Part shown: positions 56,230 through 64,000 of the stretch, in pieces
Position numbering within the stretch: the first letter of the stretch is position 1
Layout of the letters: each line of letters begins with the position of its first letter
Assembly: GCF_963682185.1 (NCBI RefSeq)
Contig: NZ_OY821667.1
Span: 4,787,501 to 4,851,500, forward strand
Direction of reading: 5' to 3'
Source: an uncultured Cohaesibacter sp.
Lineage (GTDB): Bacteria; Pseudomonadota; Alphaproteobacteria; Rhizobiales; Cohaesibacteraceae
Length of the DNA stretch: 64,000 bases
The notes under the pieces: model-generated
What the model was told of the DNA's origin: nothing
The model's database searches: none
The model's input: only the letters and a program-made list of their open reading frames with translations
Program-made: the position numbers and the translations under genes

Positions 56230-57594
56230 ATGGCTGTAACCGGAACAATCGCAGCGACCCGAAACGCTCTGATGAGCGGGAAAACCTCTTCAGTAGAGTT
56301 GGTCAGCGAGGCTCTCGCCGAAATCGAAAATGATGCTGGCGAGGGGGACGAGATCTTCCTTCGCACTTTTAAGAATACCGCTATCACACAGGCCGCAGCC
56401 TGTGATGCCATGCGCAAGATGGGCGTGCCGCAAGGGCCTCTGGCGGGCATTCCGATCTCTGTTAAGGATCTTTTCGATGTAGAAGGCGCGCCGACGACCG
56501 CAGGGTCGGCGGTACTTGCTGAAATGGCAGAACCGGCCCGGCGTGATGCGATTGTCATTGAACGTTTGAGAGCTGCCGGTGCCATCTTTCTGGGGCATAC
56601 CAATATGACCGAGTTTGCCTATTCTGGTCTGGGTATCAATCCGCATTTTGGCACGCCTCTCAATGTATGGGATAAAGAAACCGGGCGTGTGCCCGGGGGC
56701 TCCTCATCCGGTGCTGCGCTCTCTGTCGCTAATAACATGGCGATCGCGGCCATCGGTAGCGATACCGGCGGCTCCGTGCGCATACCGTCTGCTTTCAACC
56801 GCCTCTACGGATTCAAGCCAACCACCGGTAGACATCCGATGGCAGGCATTTTTCCCCTGTCACCTTCGCTCGATACGGTTGGGCCGCTCGCCCGGTCCAT
56901 GAATTGCTGCCGCATCATTGACCATGTCATGGCCGGAGACCCTGTCCCGGAGCCTAACCTGCGCTCAATGGTCGGGTTACGGTTCGGTATTTTGGAGACC
57001 ATCGCTCTGGACGGGCTGGACATGGAAGTTGCTGGTGCCTTTGTGCGGGCACTTGAGGCGCTTTCAAAGAGCGGCGCACGGCTTGAACGGATTAAAGTGG
57101 ATGCCTTGCAGAATTTTCATGAGATCGCCCGATTGGGGAGCCTGGCTGGTCCGGAAGCCTATCATCTTCATCGCGATCTCATCGCTTCCAAAGGCGAACA
57201 AATGGATCCGCGCGTGCGGATTCGCATAGAAAACGGCGCAGGCATCTCTGCTGTGGACTATATCGAGATGTTGGCTCTGCAAAAAGAGATGATCGAGAAG
57301 GCACATCTGGCGACGCGCAATTACGATGTCATTCTCATGCCAACGGTGGCTATTGTGCCACCCGAACTCACCCCGCTTGTGGAGTCCGATGCCCTTTACG
57401 CCGAAGCCAATATCAAAGTGCTACGCAATACCGCGCTGGTGAATGTTCTTGGCCGTCCAGCGGCAACCATTCCCGTTGGAGAAGCTGACGCTGCTCCAGT
57501 CGGTCTCATGATTGTGGGCGAAAAAGGCGCCGATGCCATGGTTTTGGATATCGCAGAGTCCATTGATCTCTGCGTCAATTCGGTCTCTTCCTGA
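56230..57594 (+). CDS. Amidase-signature family enzyme
   Basis: A 454-residue amidase from ATG 56230, preceded by CGGAGCGAGATC; a longer frame from 55999 adds non-conserved residues. The Ser-cisSer-Lys triad is Lys79 (PISVKDLFD), Ser158 (PGGSSSGAA) and Ser182 (GSDTGGSVRIP). The substrate is not defined; GatA-like amidotransferase and acylamidase groups share the signature, but no gatB or gatC lies nearby, so a stand-alone amidohydrolase is more likely. Confidence 0.87.
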   Translation: MAVTGTIAATRNALMSGKTSSVELVSEALAEIENDAGEGDEIFLRTFKNTAITQAAACDAMRKMGVPQGPLAGIPISVKDLFDVEGAPTTAGSAVLAEMAEPARRDAIVIERLRAAGAIFLGHTNMTEFAYSGLGINPHFGTPLNVWDKETGRVPGGSSSGAALSVANNMAIAAIGSDTGGSVRIPSAFNRLYGFKPTTGRHPMAGIFPLSPSLDTVGPLARSMNCCRIIDHVMAGDPVPEPNLRSMVGLRFGILETIALDGLDMEVAGAFVRALEALSKSGARLERIKVDALQNFHEIARLGSLAGPEAYHLHRDLIASKGEQMDPRVRIRIENGAGISAVDYIEMLALQKEMIEKAHLATRNYDVILMPTVAIVPPELTPLVESDALYAEANIKVLRNTALVNVLGRPAATIPVGEADAAPVGLMIVGEKGADAMVLDIAESIDLCVNSVSS

Positions 57595-58115
57595 TTCATC
57601 GATTGGCTACACGTCAAGGTAAAATGCATTAATTTGAAACATGAACAAATTCGTATGTGATTGGCTGTTTAAGGTACGATTTTGTGCAAAATAATTTCGG
57701 AGCTGAAATCGTCATTTTTCTACATGTTTTCTAATTGGGTTGGCTAGATCACGGAAAAATCAGGATAAATTCCTTTGAGAAGAGCCTTAAGCCGCAAGAT
57801 TAATTGAACTATACCATGCTGTACAAAAATAATATTGGGGCCTACCTTGTGGTGTAAACGTTTTCCAATATCCACAGATAAGTAAGTTTAAGTTGCTTGA
57901 AATATTTTGCTCTCCGGACCAGATTTTGTGTTTTTTTTGCGTGAAATCAGACTCTTCTGCGAAATTTCATTGTTACTTCTGCGTATATGGCTTGCTTGGG
58001 AGTGATTTGTCTATAAGTGTCCATATCCAAAAGTCTAAAAGGTCACTCTGTTGCTATTGATAAGAATAGGTAAACTCTATACCGATAGTTTTACATTCAC
58101 TATGTGAGCATCCCA
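57595..58115. other. AT-rich intergenic region before Lrp-type gene
   Basis: A 521-base gene-free stretch, notably AT-rich. It contains TGTAAACGTTTTCC (57853-57866), a partial match to LacI-family operators (AAACGTTT core), and several T-runs. The promoter of the Lrp-type gene presumably lies near its 3' end. No ORF or terminator is clear. Confidence 0.35.
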
Positions 58116-58565
58116 ATGATGGACGAAACCGATAAAAGGTTGTTGGCGCTTCTTCAGAAGGATGGCCGAAGGGCGAGCGCCGATCTTGCCAAGGTGATCG
58201 GATTATCGGTCTCAGCGACCAATGATCGAGTTCGCAAACTTATCGATTCTGGCGCGGTCAGATCGATCGAGGCCATTGTCGAACCGTCAACAGTCGGATT
58301 CGGGGTGACGGCTTTCATATATGTGGATTTGGACTACGGATGTAGTGAAGAAGAGTTTGTTTCTGAAGTGACCGCGATCGAGAAGGTGCTCGAGGTTCAT
58401 CATGTGACAGGAAAGCATTCCTATTTGCTCAAGGTGCGAGAACGTACCAACCAGGAGCTGAATGCATTCATGGCGACCCAGTTGAAGCGGTTGCCGGGCG
58501 TGAAGAAAACCGAGACGCTGATTTCATTGGAGACACTGAAAGAGACGTTGAGTTTGCCCTTCTAG
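58116..58565 (+). CDS. Lrp/AsnC-family transcriptional regulator
   Basis: A 149-residue regulator (MMDETDKRLLALLQKDGRRAS). N-terminal winged helix about 1-55 with LAKVIGLSVSATNDRVRKLIDSGAV; C-terminal ligand-binding RAM domain about 65-145 (VLEVHHVTGKHSYLLKVR, LPGVKKTETLISLETLKET). GTG 58104 and ATG 58116/58119 are alternative starts. The ligand, usually an amino acid, cannot be told. No target gene is adjacent; a structured RNA candidate follows. Confidence 0.9.
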   Translation: MMDETDKRLLALLQKDGRRASADLAKVIGLSVSATNDRVRKLIDSGAVRSIEAIVEPSTVGFGVTAFIYVDLDYGCSEEEFVSEVTAIEKVLEVHHVTGKHSYLLKVRERTNQELNAFMATQLKRLPGVKKTETLISLETLKETLSLPF

Positions 58566-58618
58566 GGGTTGCGTTTTTGATGCGGCAAGAAAACCCTGGA
58601 ATGTGGCAAATAGAGCGG

Positions 58619-58843
58619 ACAGAGAATGATAGCGACCAGTCCCCCACACGAAGTGTCGCAGCTGTAAAAGCAACATTCTCTGTACGTGGGCCTTAGGGCC
58701 ACCTGCGGGTCTTTTGATCTGCATTTGGTCGTCGTTGTCCCCCGCAACGACGACCACTCTCGCAGGCGCGCATCCCCCAATGCGCAATTGCATTGCGCTC
58801 AGCGCAAGGTTTGAGGCAGCCGGTAATGGCTGCCTCTTTTTTA
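58619..58843 (+). ncRNA. Structured RNA candidate with repeated CCCCC loops
   Basis: Between convergent genes lies a run of hairpins and a terminator with no ORF. ACAGAGAATG (58619-58628) pairs with CATTCTCTGT (58674-58683), enclosing GCGAC/GTCGC and a loop with TCCCCC (58640). GGTCGTCGTTG (58727-58737) pairs perfectly with CAACGACGACC (58745-58755) around TCCCCCG. GCGCAT (58768-58773) pairs with ATGCGC (58780-58785) around CCCCCA; an alternative helix is GCGCAAT/ATTGCGC (58782-58798). The strong terminator GAGGCAGCC...GGCTGCCTC with TTTTTT closes it. It could be a 3'-UTR-derived or independent sRNA exposing anti-Shine-Dalgarno loops. I see no strong promoter. Confidence 0.55.
58813..58843 (+). 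terminator. Strong intrinsic terminator
   Basis: GAGGCAGCC and GGCTGCCTC form a nine-base-pair stem around GGTAAT, followed by TTTTTT. It serves the plus strand (Lrp-type gene and RNA candidate), not the minus-strand glucosidase. Confidence 0.88.
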
Positions 58844-58880
58844 TTGTCAGTTTGAACTTGGTATCTGCCTGTCCTGGCGA

Positions 58881-60245
58881 TCAAGCTTGGTTGAGCATCG
58901 CTTTCAGCGCATGATAGGAGGCTTTCGGGGTGCGCTTGCAGCTGTCGAAATCGACATGAACGAGCCCGAAGCGCTTGTCATATCCCAATGCCCATTCAAA
59001 ATTATCCATCAAGGACCACACGAAGTAAGCCTTGAGTGGCACACCATTTTCAATTGCACTAAGTGCCTGCTTGAAATGGGCATCCAGAAAGGCGATCCGC
59101 TCCTGGTCGTCAACAGCTCCATTCACCAGCTTATCATTGTTGGCCATGCCATTTTCTGTAATGGCCAGAGGCAGGTCGCCTGTATAGGTGTCCTTGATCC
59201 AATTGAGAAGATAGGTGAGACCTTCCGGATAGACTTCCCAGTCCATCTCTGTGCGCGGAAGCGGGCCCTTGTTGCCAATCATCACTGGCAGGCCGGCGCC
59301 GTCTTCAGTCTCTCCGGCAGAGACGAGATTACGCGTATAATAGTTGATGCCGAGCCAGTCGAGCGGCGCCTTAATGGATGTCATATCCTGCTGCCAGCCT
59401 TCTGGCAGATGCGGTTCGAGATAGGCCAGAACGTCTTCGGGATAGGCACCCTTGAGCAGGGCACCAAGGAACCAGCGATTATAAATGCCTTCCGTCAGTT
59501 TAGCAGCAGATTTGGAGGTCGGGCTTTCATCCAGCGGGCTGACATGCTCAAAGTTGAGAACGATGCCCAGATCCTTCTGTCCCAGAGCGCGCAAGGCGGC
59601 GAGGGCCTTGCCATGGGCAACGGGTACAAGATGGGCTGCACGGCTGACTGCACGTATGTCGCGCAGTCCGGGAGCATGGGCGCCATGAAAGTGGCTATAC
59701 CAAGTGACGCACCAGGGCTCATTGAAGGTGACCACGCTGGAGAGCCGGTCACCGAGGCGTTTGACCACGATTTCGGCATAGTCGGCAAACAGGTCGGTTA
59801 CATCCCTGTTGCGCCAGCCGCCGATGTCGGAAAGCGCGTTGGGCAGTTCCCAGTGATAGAGTGTCAGGTTTGGCTGAAGCCCACGCTCGAGCATGCCGTC
59901 TACCAGCTTATCGTAAAAATCGAGCCCTTCTACATTTACCTGGCCGCGACCCTCCGGGAGAATCCGAGCCCACGAGGTGGAAAAACGGTAGGCTGAAACA
60001 CCCAGTTTCTGCATCAGGTCCAGATCACTGTCCCAACGGTGATAATGGTCGCACGCCTTTGATCCGTTTTCATAGCGGACAACATTGCCCGGAGCTGCGG
60101 CAAAGCTGTCCCAATGGCAAGGGCCGCAGCCACCAAAGGCGCTGCCTTCGATCTGATAGGCGGAAGTGGATGTTCCAAAGGTAAAGTCTTCGGGAAAGTC
60201 AGACCGTTTGACAGTAAAATGTGGCTGTCTTGGTAATGCTGGCAT
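58881..60245 (-). CDS. GH1 family beta-glucosidase
   Basis: A 454-residue cytoplasmic glycosidase, family GH1. N-terminal FTFGTSTSAYQIEGSAFGG substrate motif; acid/base Glu176 in TFNEPW (173-178); nucleophile Glu364 in ITENG (362-366); C-terminal YFVWSLMDNFEWALGYDKRFGLVHVDF. Complete and of standard length. It lies 80 bases downstream of the AglR-like repressor on the same strand and likely forms a unit with it. The substrate is probably a glucoside taken up by the divergent ABC transporter; beta- versus phospho-glucoside specificity cannot be told. Confidence 0.93.
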   Translation of the reverse strand: MPALPRQPHFTVKRSDFPEDFTFGTSTSAYQIEGSAFGGCGPCHWDSFAAAPGNVVRYENGSKACDHYHRWDSDLDLMQKLGVSAYRFSTSWARILPEGRGQVNVEGLDFYDKLVDGMLERGLQPNLTLYHWELPNALSDIGGWRNRDVTDLFADYAEIVVKRLGDRLSSVVTFNEPWCVTWYSHFHGAHAPGLRDIRAVSRAAHLVPVAHGKALAALRALGQKDLGIVLNFEHVSPLDESPTSKSAAKLTEGIYNRWFLGALLKGAYPEDVLAYLEPHLPEGWQQDMTSIKAPLDWLGINYYTRNLVSAGETEDGAGLPVMIGNKGPLPRTEMDWEVYPEGLTYLLNWIKDTYTGDLPLAITENGMANNDKLVNGAVDDQERIAFLDAHFKQALSAIENGVPLKAYFVWSLMDNFEWALGYDKRFGLVHVDFDSCKRTPKASYHALKAMLNQA

Positions 60246-60325
60246 GAAGAAGTCCCATATGGTTGTTTGAACTGGGGGAGGGGGATTATGAAGAGAAATT
60301 GATGTGACTGGCAGCTGTGCTGCTG

Positions 60326-61357
60326 TTAGGTGCGGCGCGGTCCAGTGGATCTTCCGACAACCAAATCAGTTTCCCAGAGTTCCTGCATTGGCGGCTTTTC
60401 TGGATTGTCAATCTGCTCAAGTAAAATCTCGGCCAGTCGCCGCCCAGCATTCATGATGGAAGACCGCACAGACGTGAAAAGAGGGACACCGGGATATTGC
60501 AGGAAGGATAGCTCATCGTCAAAGGTGACAACGGAGAGATCCTTGCCAATCTGCAGACCACATTCTTGGGCCGCGCGCACGACGCCCAACGCCGTCAGAA
60601 CAGAGGATGTGACGAGAGCCGTGGGGGCGTTTTCCCTCTGCAACAGAGACTTGGTGACATCATAGCCGTAAGGTTCAATCATGTCGGAAGAGAAAATGAG
60701 GCTAGGGTCTACTTCGATTCCCCGTTGGGTGAGTGCTGCCTCATAGCCAAGCCGTCTGCGATAGGCAAAATCCATCTCTTCAATACCATTGAGCAGAGCG
60801 ATCCGCTCATGTCCGAGATCAAGCAGAAAATTGGTCGCGCGCTTGAAGCTGCTGCGGTTGTTCACGTCGAGCCAGGAATAGTCGATGTTGCTTTCCTCGG
60901 TGCGGCCGTGCACAACGAAGGGCAATTCTAGACTTTGCAACAGTGCAATGCGTGGCTCATGTTTAAAGGGGCCGTGCACAATTACGCCATCCACGCGCTT
61001 GGATCGGGCCAGCTCCCGGTAGCATTTTTCCTGCTCATCATAAGGCACCACTGAGATCAGCATTTCAAAGCCGAACTTGGCATAAGTCGATCCTGCCCCA
61101 GCGATGAAGTCGGAGAAATGCGGGTTGATCATGGAATGCTGCGGGTTTTGGGGCACAACATGCGCAACTGCATGGGACTTGCCCATGGCAAGGCGTTTGG
61201 CCGAATAGGATGGATGATAATTATATCTGCGCGCAGCTTCAATGACCCGTGCACGGGTTTTCTCTCCAACCTCGGGATATCCGTTTAGAGCCCGGCTGAC
61301 TGTAGTTTGAGACAGGTTTAATTTGTTGGAAAGTTCCTTAAGATTCACAGTCGTCAC
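60326..61357 (-). CDS. aglR: LacI-family repressor, AglR-like
   Basis: A 343-residue repressor starting at GTG 61357 (MTTVNLKELSNKLNLSQTTVSRALNGYPEVGEKTRARV). Helix-turn-helix about 4-50, with the LacI hinge; ligand-binding core about 60-335, including HVVPQNPQHSMINPHFSDFIAG. Its position, divergent from alpha-glucoside transport genes, and its N-terminus match rhizobial AglR by recall. Two similar palindromes (CAAAGCCCTTTG and CAAAGCGCTTTG) in the intergenic region are probable operators. Confidence 0.75.
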   Translation of the reverse strand: MTTVNLKELSNKLNLSQTTVSRALNGYPEVGEKTRARVIEAARRYNYHPSYSAKRLAMGKSHAVAHVVPQNPQHSMINPHFSDFIAGAGSTYAKFGFEMLISVVPYDEQEKCYRELARSKRVDGVIVHGPFKHEPRIALLQSLELPFVVHGRTEESNIDYSWLDVNNRSSFKRATNFLLDLGHERIALLNGIEEMDFAYRRRLGYEAALTQRGIEVDPSLIFSSDMIEPYGYDVTKSLLQRENAPTALVTSSVLTALGVVRAAQECGLQIGKDLSVVTFDDELSFLQYPGVPLFTSVRSSIMNAGRRLAEILLEQIDNPEKPPMQELWETDLVVGRSTGPRRT

Positions 61358-61457
61358 CTCGAGCTCAGGCTACCTACAGTCGATAGTATGAGCTTATTCA
61401 ACTTTATGCGCTTACCCAGCCTGTGCTACGATAGGCCGAGGCTAGTCCTCCGCAAGC

Positions 61458-61469
61458 CAAAGCCCTTTG
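61458..61469. promoter_or_regulatory. Operator-like palindrome upstream of aglR
   Basis: CAAAGCCCTTTG differs at one central base from the perfect palindrome at 61657. It is about 100 bases before the aglR start and 199 bases from the other site, allowing looping. Confidence 0.5.
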
Positions 61470-61618
61470 AAAATTTGACAGCATCTTACGCACAAACCGG
61501 TTGAAACCGCAATCCTGTTGTCAAAGATTGCATCATTTTTTACAATCGCGTGCCCAAAGAGTGTGCTTGCAAATGTAGAAAAACAGCCGAATTTTACCGG
61601 TTTGTATTAAATTCATCC

Positions 61619-61668
61619 TTGACTCTTGTATGCAACCAAAGCATGCTCACCTCATTCAAAGCGCTTTG
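61619..61668 (+). promoter_or_regulatory. aglE promoter and overlapping operator
   Basis: TTGACT (61619-61624) and CATGCT (61642-61647) are 17 bases apart. A perfect 12-base palindrome CAAAGCGCTTTG (61657-61668) lies just downstream of the predicted start (about 61654). A LacI-type repressor bound there would block transcription. The -10 element is weak. Confidence 0.55.
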
Positions 61669-61740
61669 GATAAAGCGCAACTTATGTTTAATAACGACAG
61701 GGTGTCGCTTGTGTAGTTGGCATTCTTGGGAGGTTCGCAA

Positions 61741-63096
61741 ATGTTGAAAAAACTTATGCTCGGTGCAGCCCTTGCCGCTCTCTCTGTTGGGAGCCTTCAG
61801 GCCGCAGAGCTTAAATTCAAGCCAGGAGAAGATGCGAAATTCAACTGGGCTTCATATGAGGAATTCAAAAAGAATGTAGACCTGAGCGGCGATTCCATGA
61901 CCATTTCCGGTCCGTGGCTCGGTGCGGACAAAGACCTCTTCATGAGCGTCGTTGCCTATTTTGAAGAAGCAACCGGCGCCAAAGTGCAGTATGCTGGGTC
62001 GGACTCCTTCGAGCAGCAGATCGTGATTGACACAGGCGCTGGCTCCGCACCAAACGTTGCTGTTTTCCCGCAGCCCGGTCTGGCCGCTGATCTCGCAAGC
62101 AAAGGCTACCTTACCCCGCTCGGTGATGAAACGCGCGACTGGCTTGCTGAAAATTATGCCGCTGGTGAATCCTGGGTTGATCTGGGGAGCTACAAAGATA
62201 AAGACGGCGAATCCAAATTCTTTGCATTCCCATTCAAGGCAGACGTAAAATCACTGGTCTGGTATATCCCGGAAAACTTCGATGATGCTGGCTACGAAGT
62301 ACCGGAAACCATGGAAGACCTCAAAGCACTGACAGAGCAAATCGTGGAAGATGGCGGCACCCCGTGGTGCATCGGTCTTGGTTCTGGCGCTGCGACCGGT
62401 TGGCCTGCAACCGACTGGGTGGAAGACCTGATGCTGCGCACCGCAAGCCCGGCCACCTATGACAAATGGGTCTCCAACGAAATTCCGTTTGATGATCCTG
62501 CGGTCGTCAATGCCATTGAAGAATTCGGCTGGTTTGCTCGCAACGATGATTTCGTAGATGGTGGAGCAGGGGCCGTAGCAACGACCGACTTCCGCGACAG
62601 CCCGAAGGGTCTGTTTGCTTCTCCGCCGAAATGCTACATGCATAAGCAGGCATCCTTCATTCCATCCTTCTTCCCGGAAGGCACGCAACTGGGCGTAGAT
62701 GCAGACTTCTTCTATTTCCCAGCTTATGCTGACAAGGATCTGGGAACCCCGGTTCTTGGTGCTGGCACGATGTTCGCCATTACCAAAGATTCCAAAGCAG
62801 CAGAGGCCTTCATTGAATTCCTGAAAACGCCAATTGCGCATGAAATCTGGATGGCCCAGTCCGGTCTGTTGACCGCATATAAGGGCGTCAACTTGGATGC
62901 CTATGCCAACGAGTCCCTGCACAAGCAAGGTCAGATCCTTCTCAACGCCACGACCTTCCGCTTCGATGCATCTGACCTGATGCCCGGTAAAATTGGCGCT
63001 GGTTCCTTCTGGACCGGTATGGTTGATTACACCGGTGGTAAAGATGCCAAAGAGGTTGCTGGTGAAATTCAGAAGTCCTGGGATGCCCTGAAGTAA
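61741..63096 (+). CDS. aglE: Alpha-glucoside ABC transporter substrate-binding protein AglE
   Basis: A 451-residue periplasmic binding protein from ATG 61741 (an in-frame ATG at 61717 adds residues before the signal peptide). Signal peptide about 1-22 (ending GSLQAAE). Typical ABC sugar-binding body with SGPWLGADKDLFMSVVAYFEEATGAKVQYAGSDSFE-type start, FFAFPFKADVKSLVWYIPENF, and C-terminal FWTGMVDYTGGKDAKEVAGEIQ. It likely binds trehalose-, maltose- or sucrose-like glucosides. First gene of the divergent agl transcript. Confidence 0.85.
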   Translation: MLKKLMLGAALAALSVGSLQAAELKFKPGEDAKFNWASYEEFKKNVDLSGDSMTISGPWLGADKDLFMSVVAYFEEATGAKVQYAGSDSFEQQIVIDTGAGSAPNVAVFPQPGLAADLASKGYLTPLGDETRDWLAENYAAGESWVDLGSYKDKDGESKFFAFPFKADVKSLVWYIPENFDDAGYEVPETMEDLKALTEQIVEDGGTPWCIGLGSGAATGWPATDWVEDLMLRTASPATYDKWVSNEIPFDDPAVVNAIEEFGWFARNDDFVDGGAGAVATTDFRDSPKGLFASPPKCYMHKQASFIPSFFPEGTQLGVDADFFYFPAYADKDLGTPVLGAGTMFAITKDSKAAEAFIEFLKTPIAHEIWMAQSGLLTAYKGVNLDAYANESLHKQGQILLNATTFRFDASDLMPGKIGAGSFWTGMVDYTGGKDAKEVAGEIQKSWDALK

Positions 63097-63496
63097 GCAT
63101 ATATATCTTCAAACAAAAAGGCCGGTCTCCGTCTTCCGGGGACCGGTAACCTATAGGCGATCGTTCCTGTCTTATTTGCCCAAAGTGGCAAAAGGCCGAT
63201 CATAAAACAATCGAACTCTAAAATGCTTCGATCAGGCTAATTCAGGCCTAGGGAGAATGTCTGAAGCCTCCTCTTGATAAGGCAATTACAATTCGGGAAC
63301 CTTTTGCAGGTTCCAGACGTTGCCCAGAAGAGTGGCTGTTCTAGCCGTCTTGTTGACGTTGCAAAGCAAATATCGGCAAGGGTCGTGAAACTCAAACCAA
63401 AGAACCGGGGAATGGTAGCCTCCACGCAGACGGGCGCAGCGATCCGTAAGTATCTTCTATCAATTTCCGGGCAATATTAAGGTGGAGCGTGACTAA
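63097..63496 (+). other. aglE-aglF spacer with stable hairpin
   Basis: A 400-base gap, long for this kind of operon. CCGGTC (63122-63127) pairs with GACCGG (63141-63146) extended by CC/GG; there is no T-run, so it may stabilise aglE mRNA or cause partial termination. A 68-residue frame at 63274-63480 is not convincing. A ribosome site GGTGGAG precedes aglF at 63497. Confidence 0.4.
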
Positions 63497-64000
63497 ATGG
63501 AGCAATTAGCATCGGCACTGGGGACCGTTATCGTCGGGGTCCTTGCGTGCGTGGCGTATTTTTATGGCTCGAACTGGCTCCTGGATCGTGTCTTTCCAGC
63601 AAATGCGGCGTCTGCCGAAAAGGGCATCAAAAATCTTCAGATTGCTCATGCTGTCCGTCCGTGGCTGTTTCTCGGCCCGGCACTGCTGACATTGGGCCTT
63701 TATCTTGTCTATCCCGCTCTCGATTCCGTGCGACTGTCCTTTTACAATAGCGACAGCACCCAGTTTGTCGGTTTGGACAACTATGTATGGCTGTGGTTCG
63801 ACGAAGGGTTTCGCCAGTCCATGTTTAACAACATGCTCTGGCTTATTTTTGTGCCAGCTATGTCGACATTCTTTGGCTTGGTGATCGCGGCACTGACCGA
63901 CAGGATCTGGTGGGGCAATATCGCCAAGTCACTGATTTTCATGCCAATGGCCATTTCCTTCATCGGCGCATCCATCATCTGGAAATTCGTCTACGAATAT
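63497..64000 (+). CDS. aglF: Alpha-glucoside ABC transporter permease AglF (partial)
   Basis: The N-terminal 168 codons of a MalF-type inner-membrane permease; the gene runs off the window. Visible are several membrane helices: about 5-25, 53-73 (WLFLGPALLTLGLYLVYPAL), 112-135 (NNMLWLIFVPAMSTFFGLVIAAL) and 145-165. The phrase VRLSFYNSDSTQFVGLDNYVWL is typical of AglF. It would pair with AglG and the ATPase AglK, expected beyond the right edge. Confidence 0.85.
   Translation, partial: MEQLASALGTVIVGVLACVAYFYGSNWLLDRVFPANAASAEKGIKNLQIAHAVRPWLFLGPALLTLGLYLVYPALDSVRLSFYNSDSTQFVGLDNYVWLWFDEGFRQSMFNNMLWLIFVPAMSTFFGLVIAALTDRIWWGNIAKSLIFMPMAISFIGASIIWKFVYEY

Noticed and set aside
58887-59996. 369-residue plus-strand frame opposite the GH1 glucosidase
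   Set aside because: A shadow of the conserved glucosidase gene, which keeps both catalytic glutamates.
63274-63480. 68-residue frame before aglF
   Set aside because: No clear ribosome site, no family resemblance, and it overlaps an equally long frame on the other strand.
1-64000. CRISPR arrays, rRNA, tRNA genes and insertion sequences
   Set aside because: I looked for regularly spaced repeats, conserved RNA motifs and transposase-like ORFs and saw none.

Overview
The window looks like chromosomal DNA of a moderate-GC alphaproteobacterium of the order Hyphomicrobiales (Rhizobiales), plausibly a marine lineage such as Cohaesibacter or a relative. This rests on the rhizobial-type order feuPQ / cycHJKL / degP / two-component pair / glnE / pleC-like kinase / pepN, on a fused trpE(G) with a Trp-codon leader, on agl-type alpha-glucoside uptake genes, and on an RcGTA-like gene transfer agent cluster. 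I saw no rRNA, tRNA, CRISPR array or insertion sequence.

Layout. (1) 1-5.7 kb: a lipoprotein, a DUF1214/DUF1254 pair, a PBP1A-type peptidoglycan synthase and a UPF0260 protein. (2) 5.75-5.9 kb: a candidate ~113-nt small RNA with its own promoter and terminator, just upstream of the next region. (3) 6.0-21.8 kb: a gene transfer agent head-tail cluster in the order small terminase, large terminase, portal, small membrane protein, prohead protease, capsid, connector, head closure, an extra small protein, tail terminator, major tail, tail chaperones, tape measure, distal tail, hub, NlpC/P60 peptidase and megatron. It is followed by a holin-like gene and a membrane-protein gene with an embedded lipoprotein resembling an Rz1 outer spanin. 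The second tail chaperone has no usable start codon and seems to be made by a -1 frameshift at a CCCAAAC heptamer. An intrinsic terminator lies inside the cluster, between the tape measure and distal tail genes. (4) 21.8-24.4 kb: a PepSY protein and a FeuP/FeuQ two-component system. (5) 24.5-26.7 kb: a glycine-zipper lipoprotein and an unrecognised helical protein. (6) 26.8-31.3 kb: the CcmI-CcmE-CcmF-CcmH cytochrome c maturation operon. (7) 31.5-40.1 kb: an Hsp70-like protein, DegP, a second two-component system and GlnE. (8) 40.2-47.5 kb, minus strand: a PleC-like kinase with a perfect CtrA box upstream, aminopeptidase N and an XRE/M78-type regulator with an array of TTTGCAAA boxes.

(9) 47.8-53.4 kb: a LuxR-type regulator with a degenerate receiver and two tandem 714-aa chemotaxis receptors. 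(10) 53.5-57.6 kb: a trp leader peptide and attenuator, anthranilate synthase TrpE(G) and an amidase. (11) 58.1-58.9 kb: an Lrp/AsnC regulator and a highly structured intergenic RNA candidate presenting CCCCC in several loops. (12) 58.9-64 kb: a GH1 glucosidase and an AglR-type LacI repressor on the minus strand, divergent from an alpha-glucoside ABC transporter (aglE, partial aglF), with two operator-like palindromes between them.

Functional links: feuPQ beside the cyc operon matches the arrangement known in rhizobia. DegP and its neighbouring two-component system suggest envelope stress control. The PleC-like kinase with a CtrA box ties to the cell-cycle phosphorelay. The agl region is a sugar-responsive uptake and hydrolysis unit. 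All family calls come from reading motifs by eye; no database search was run.
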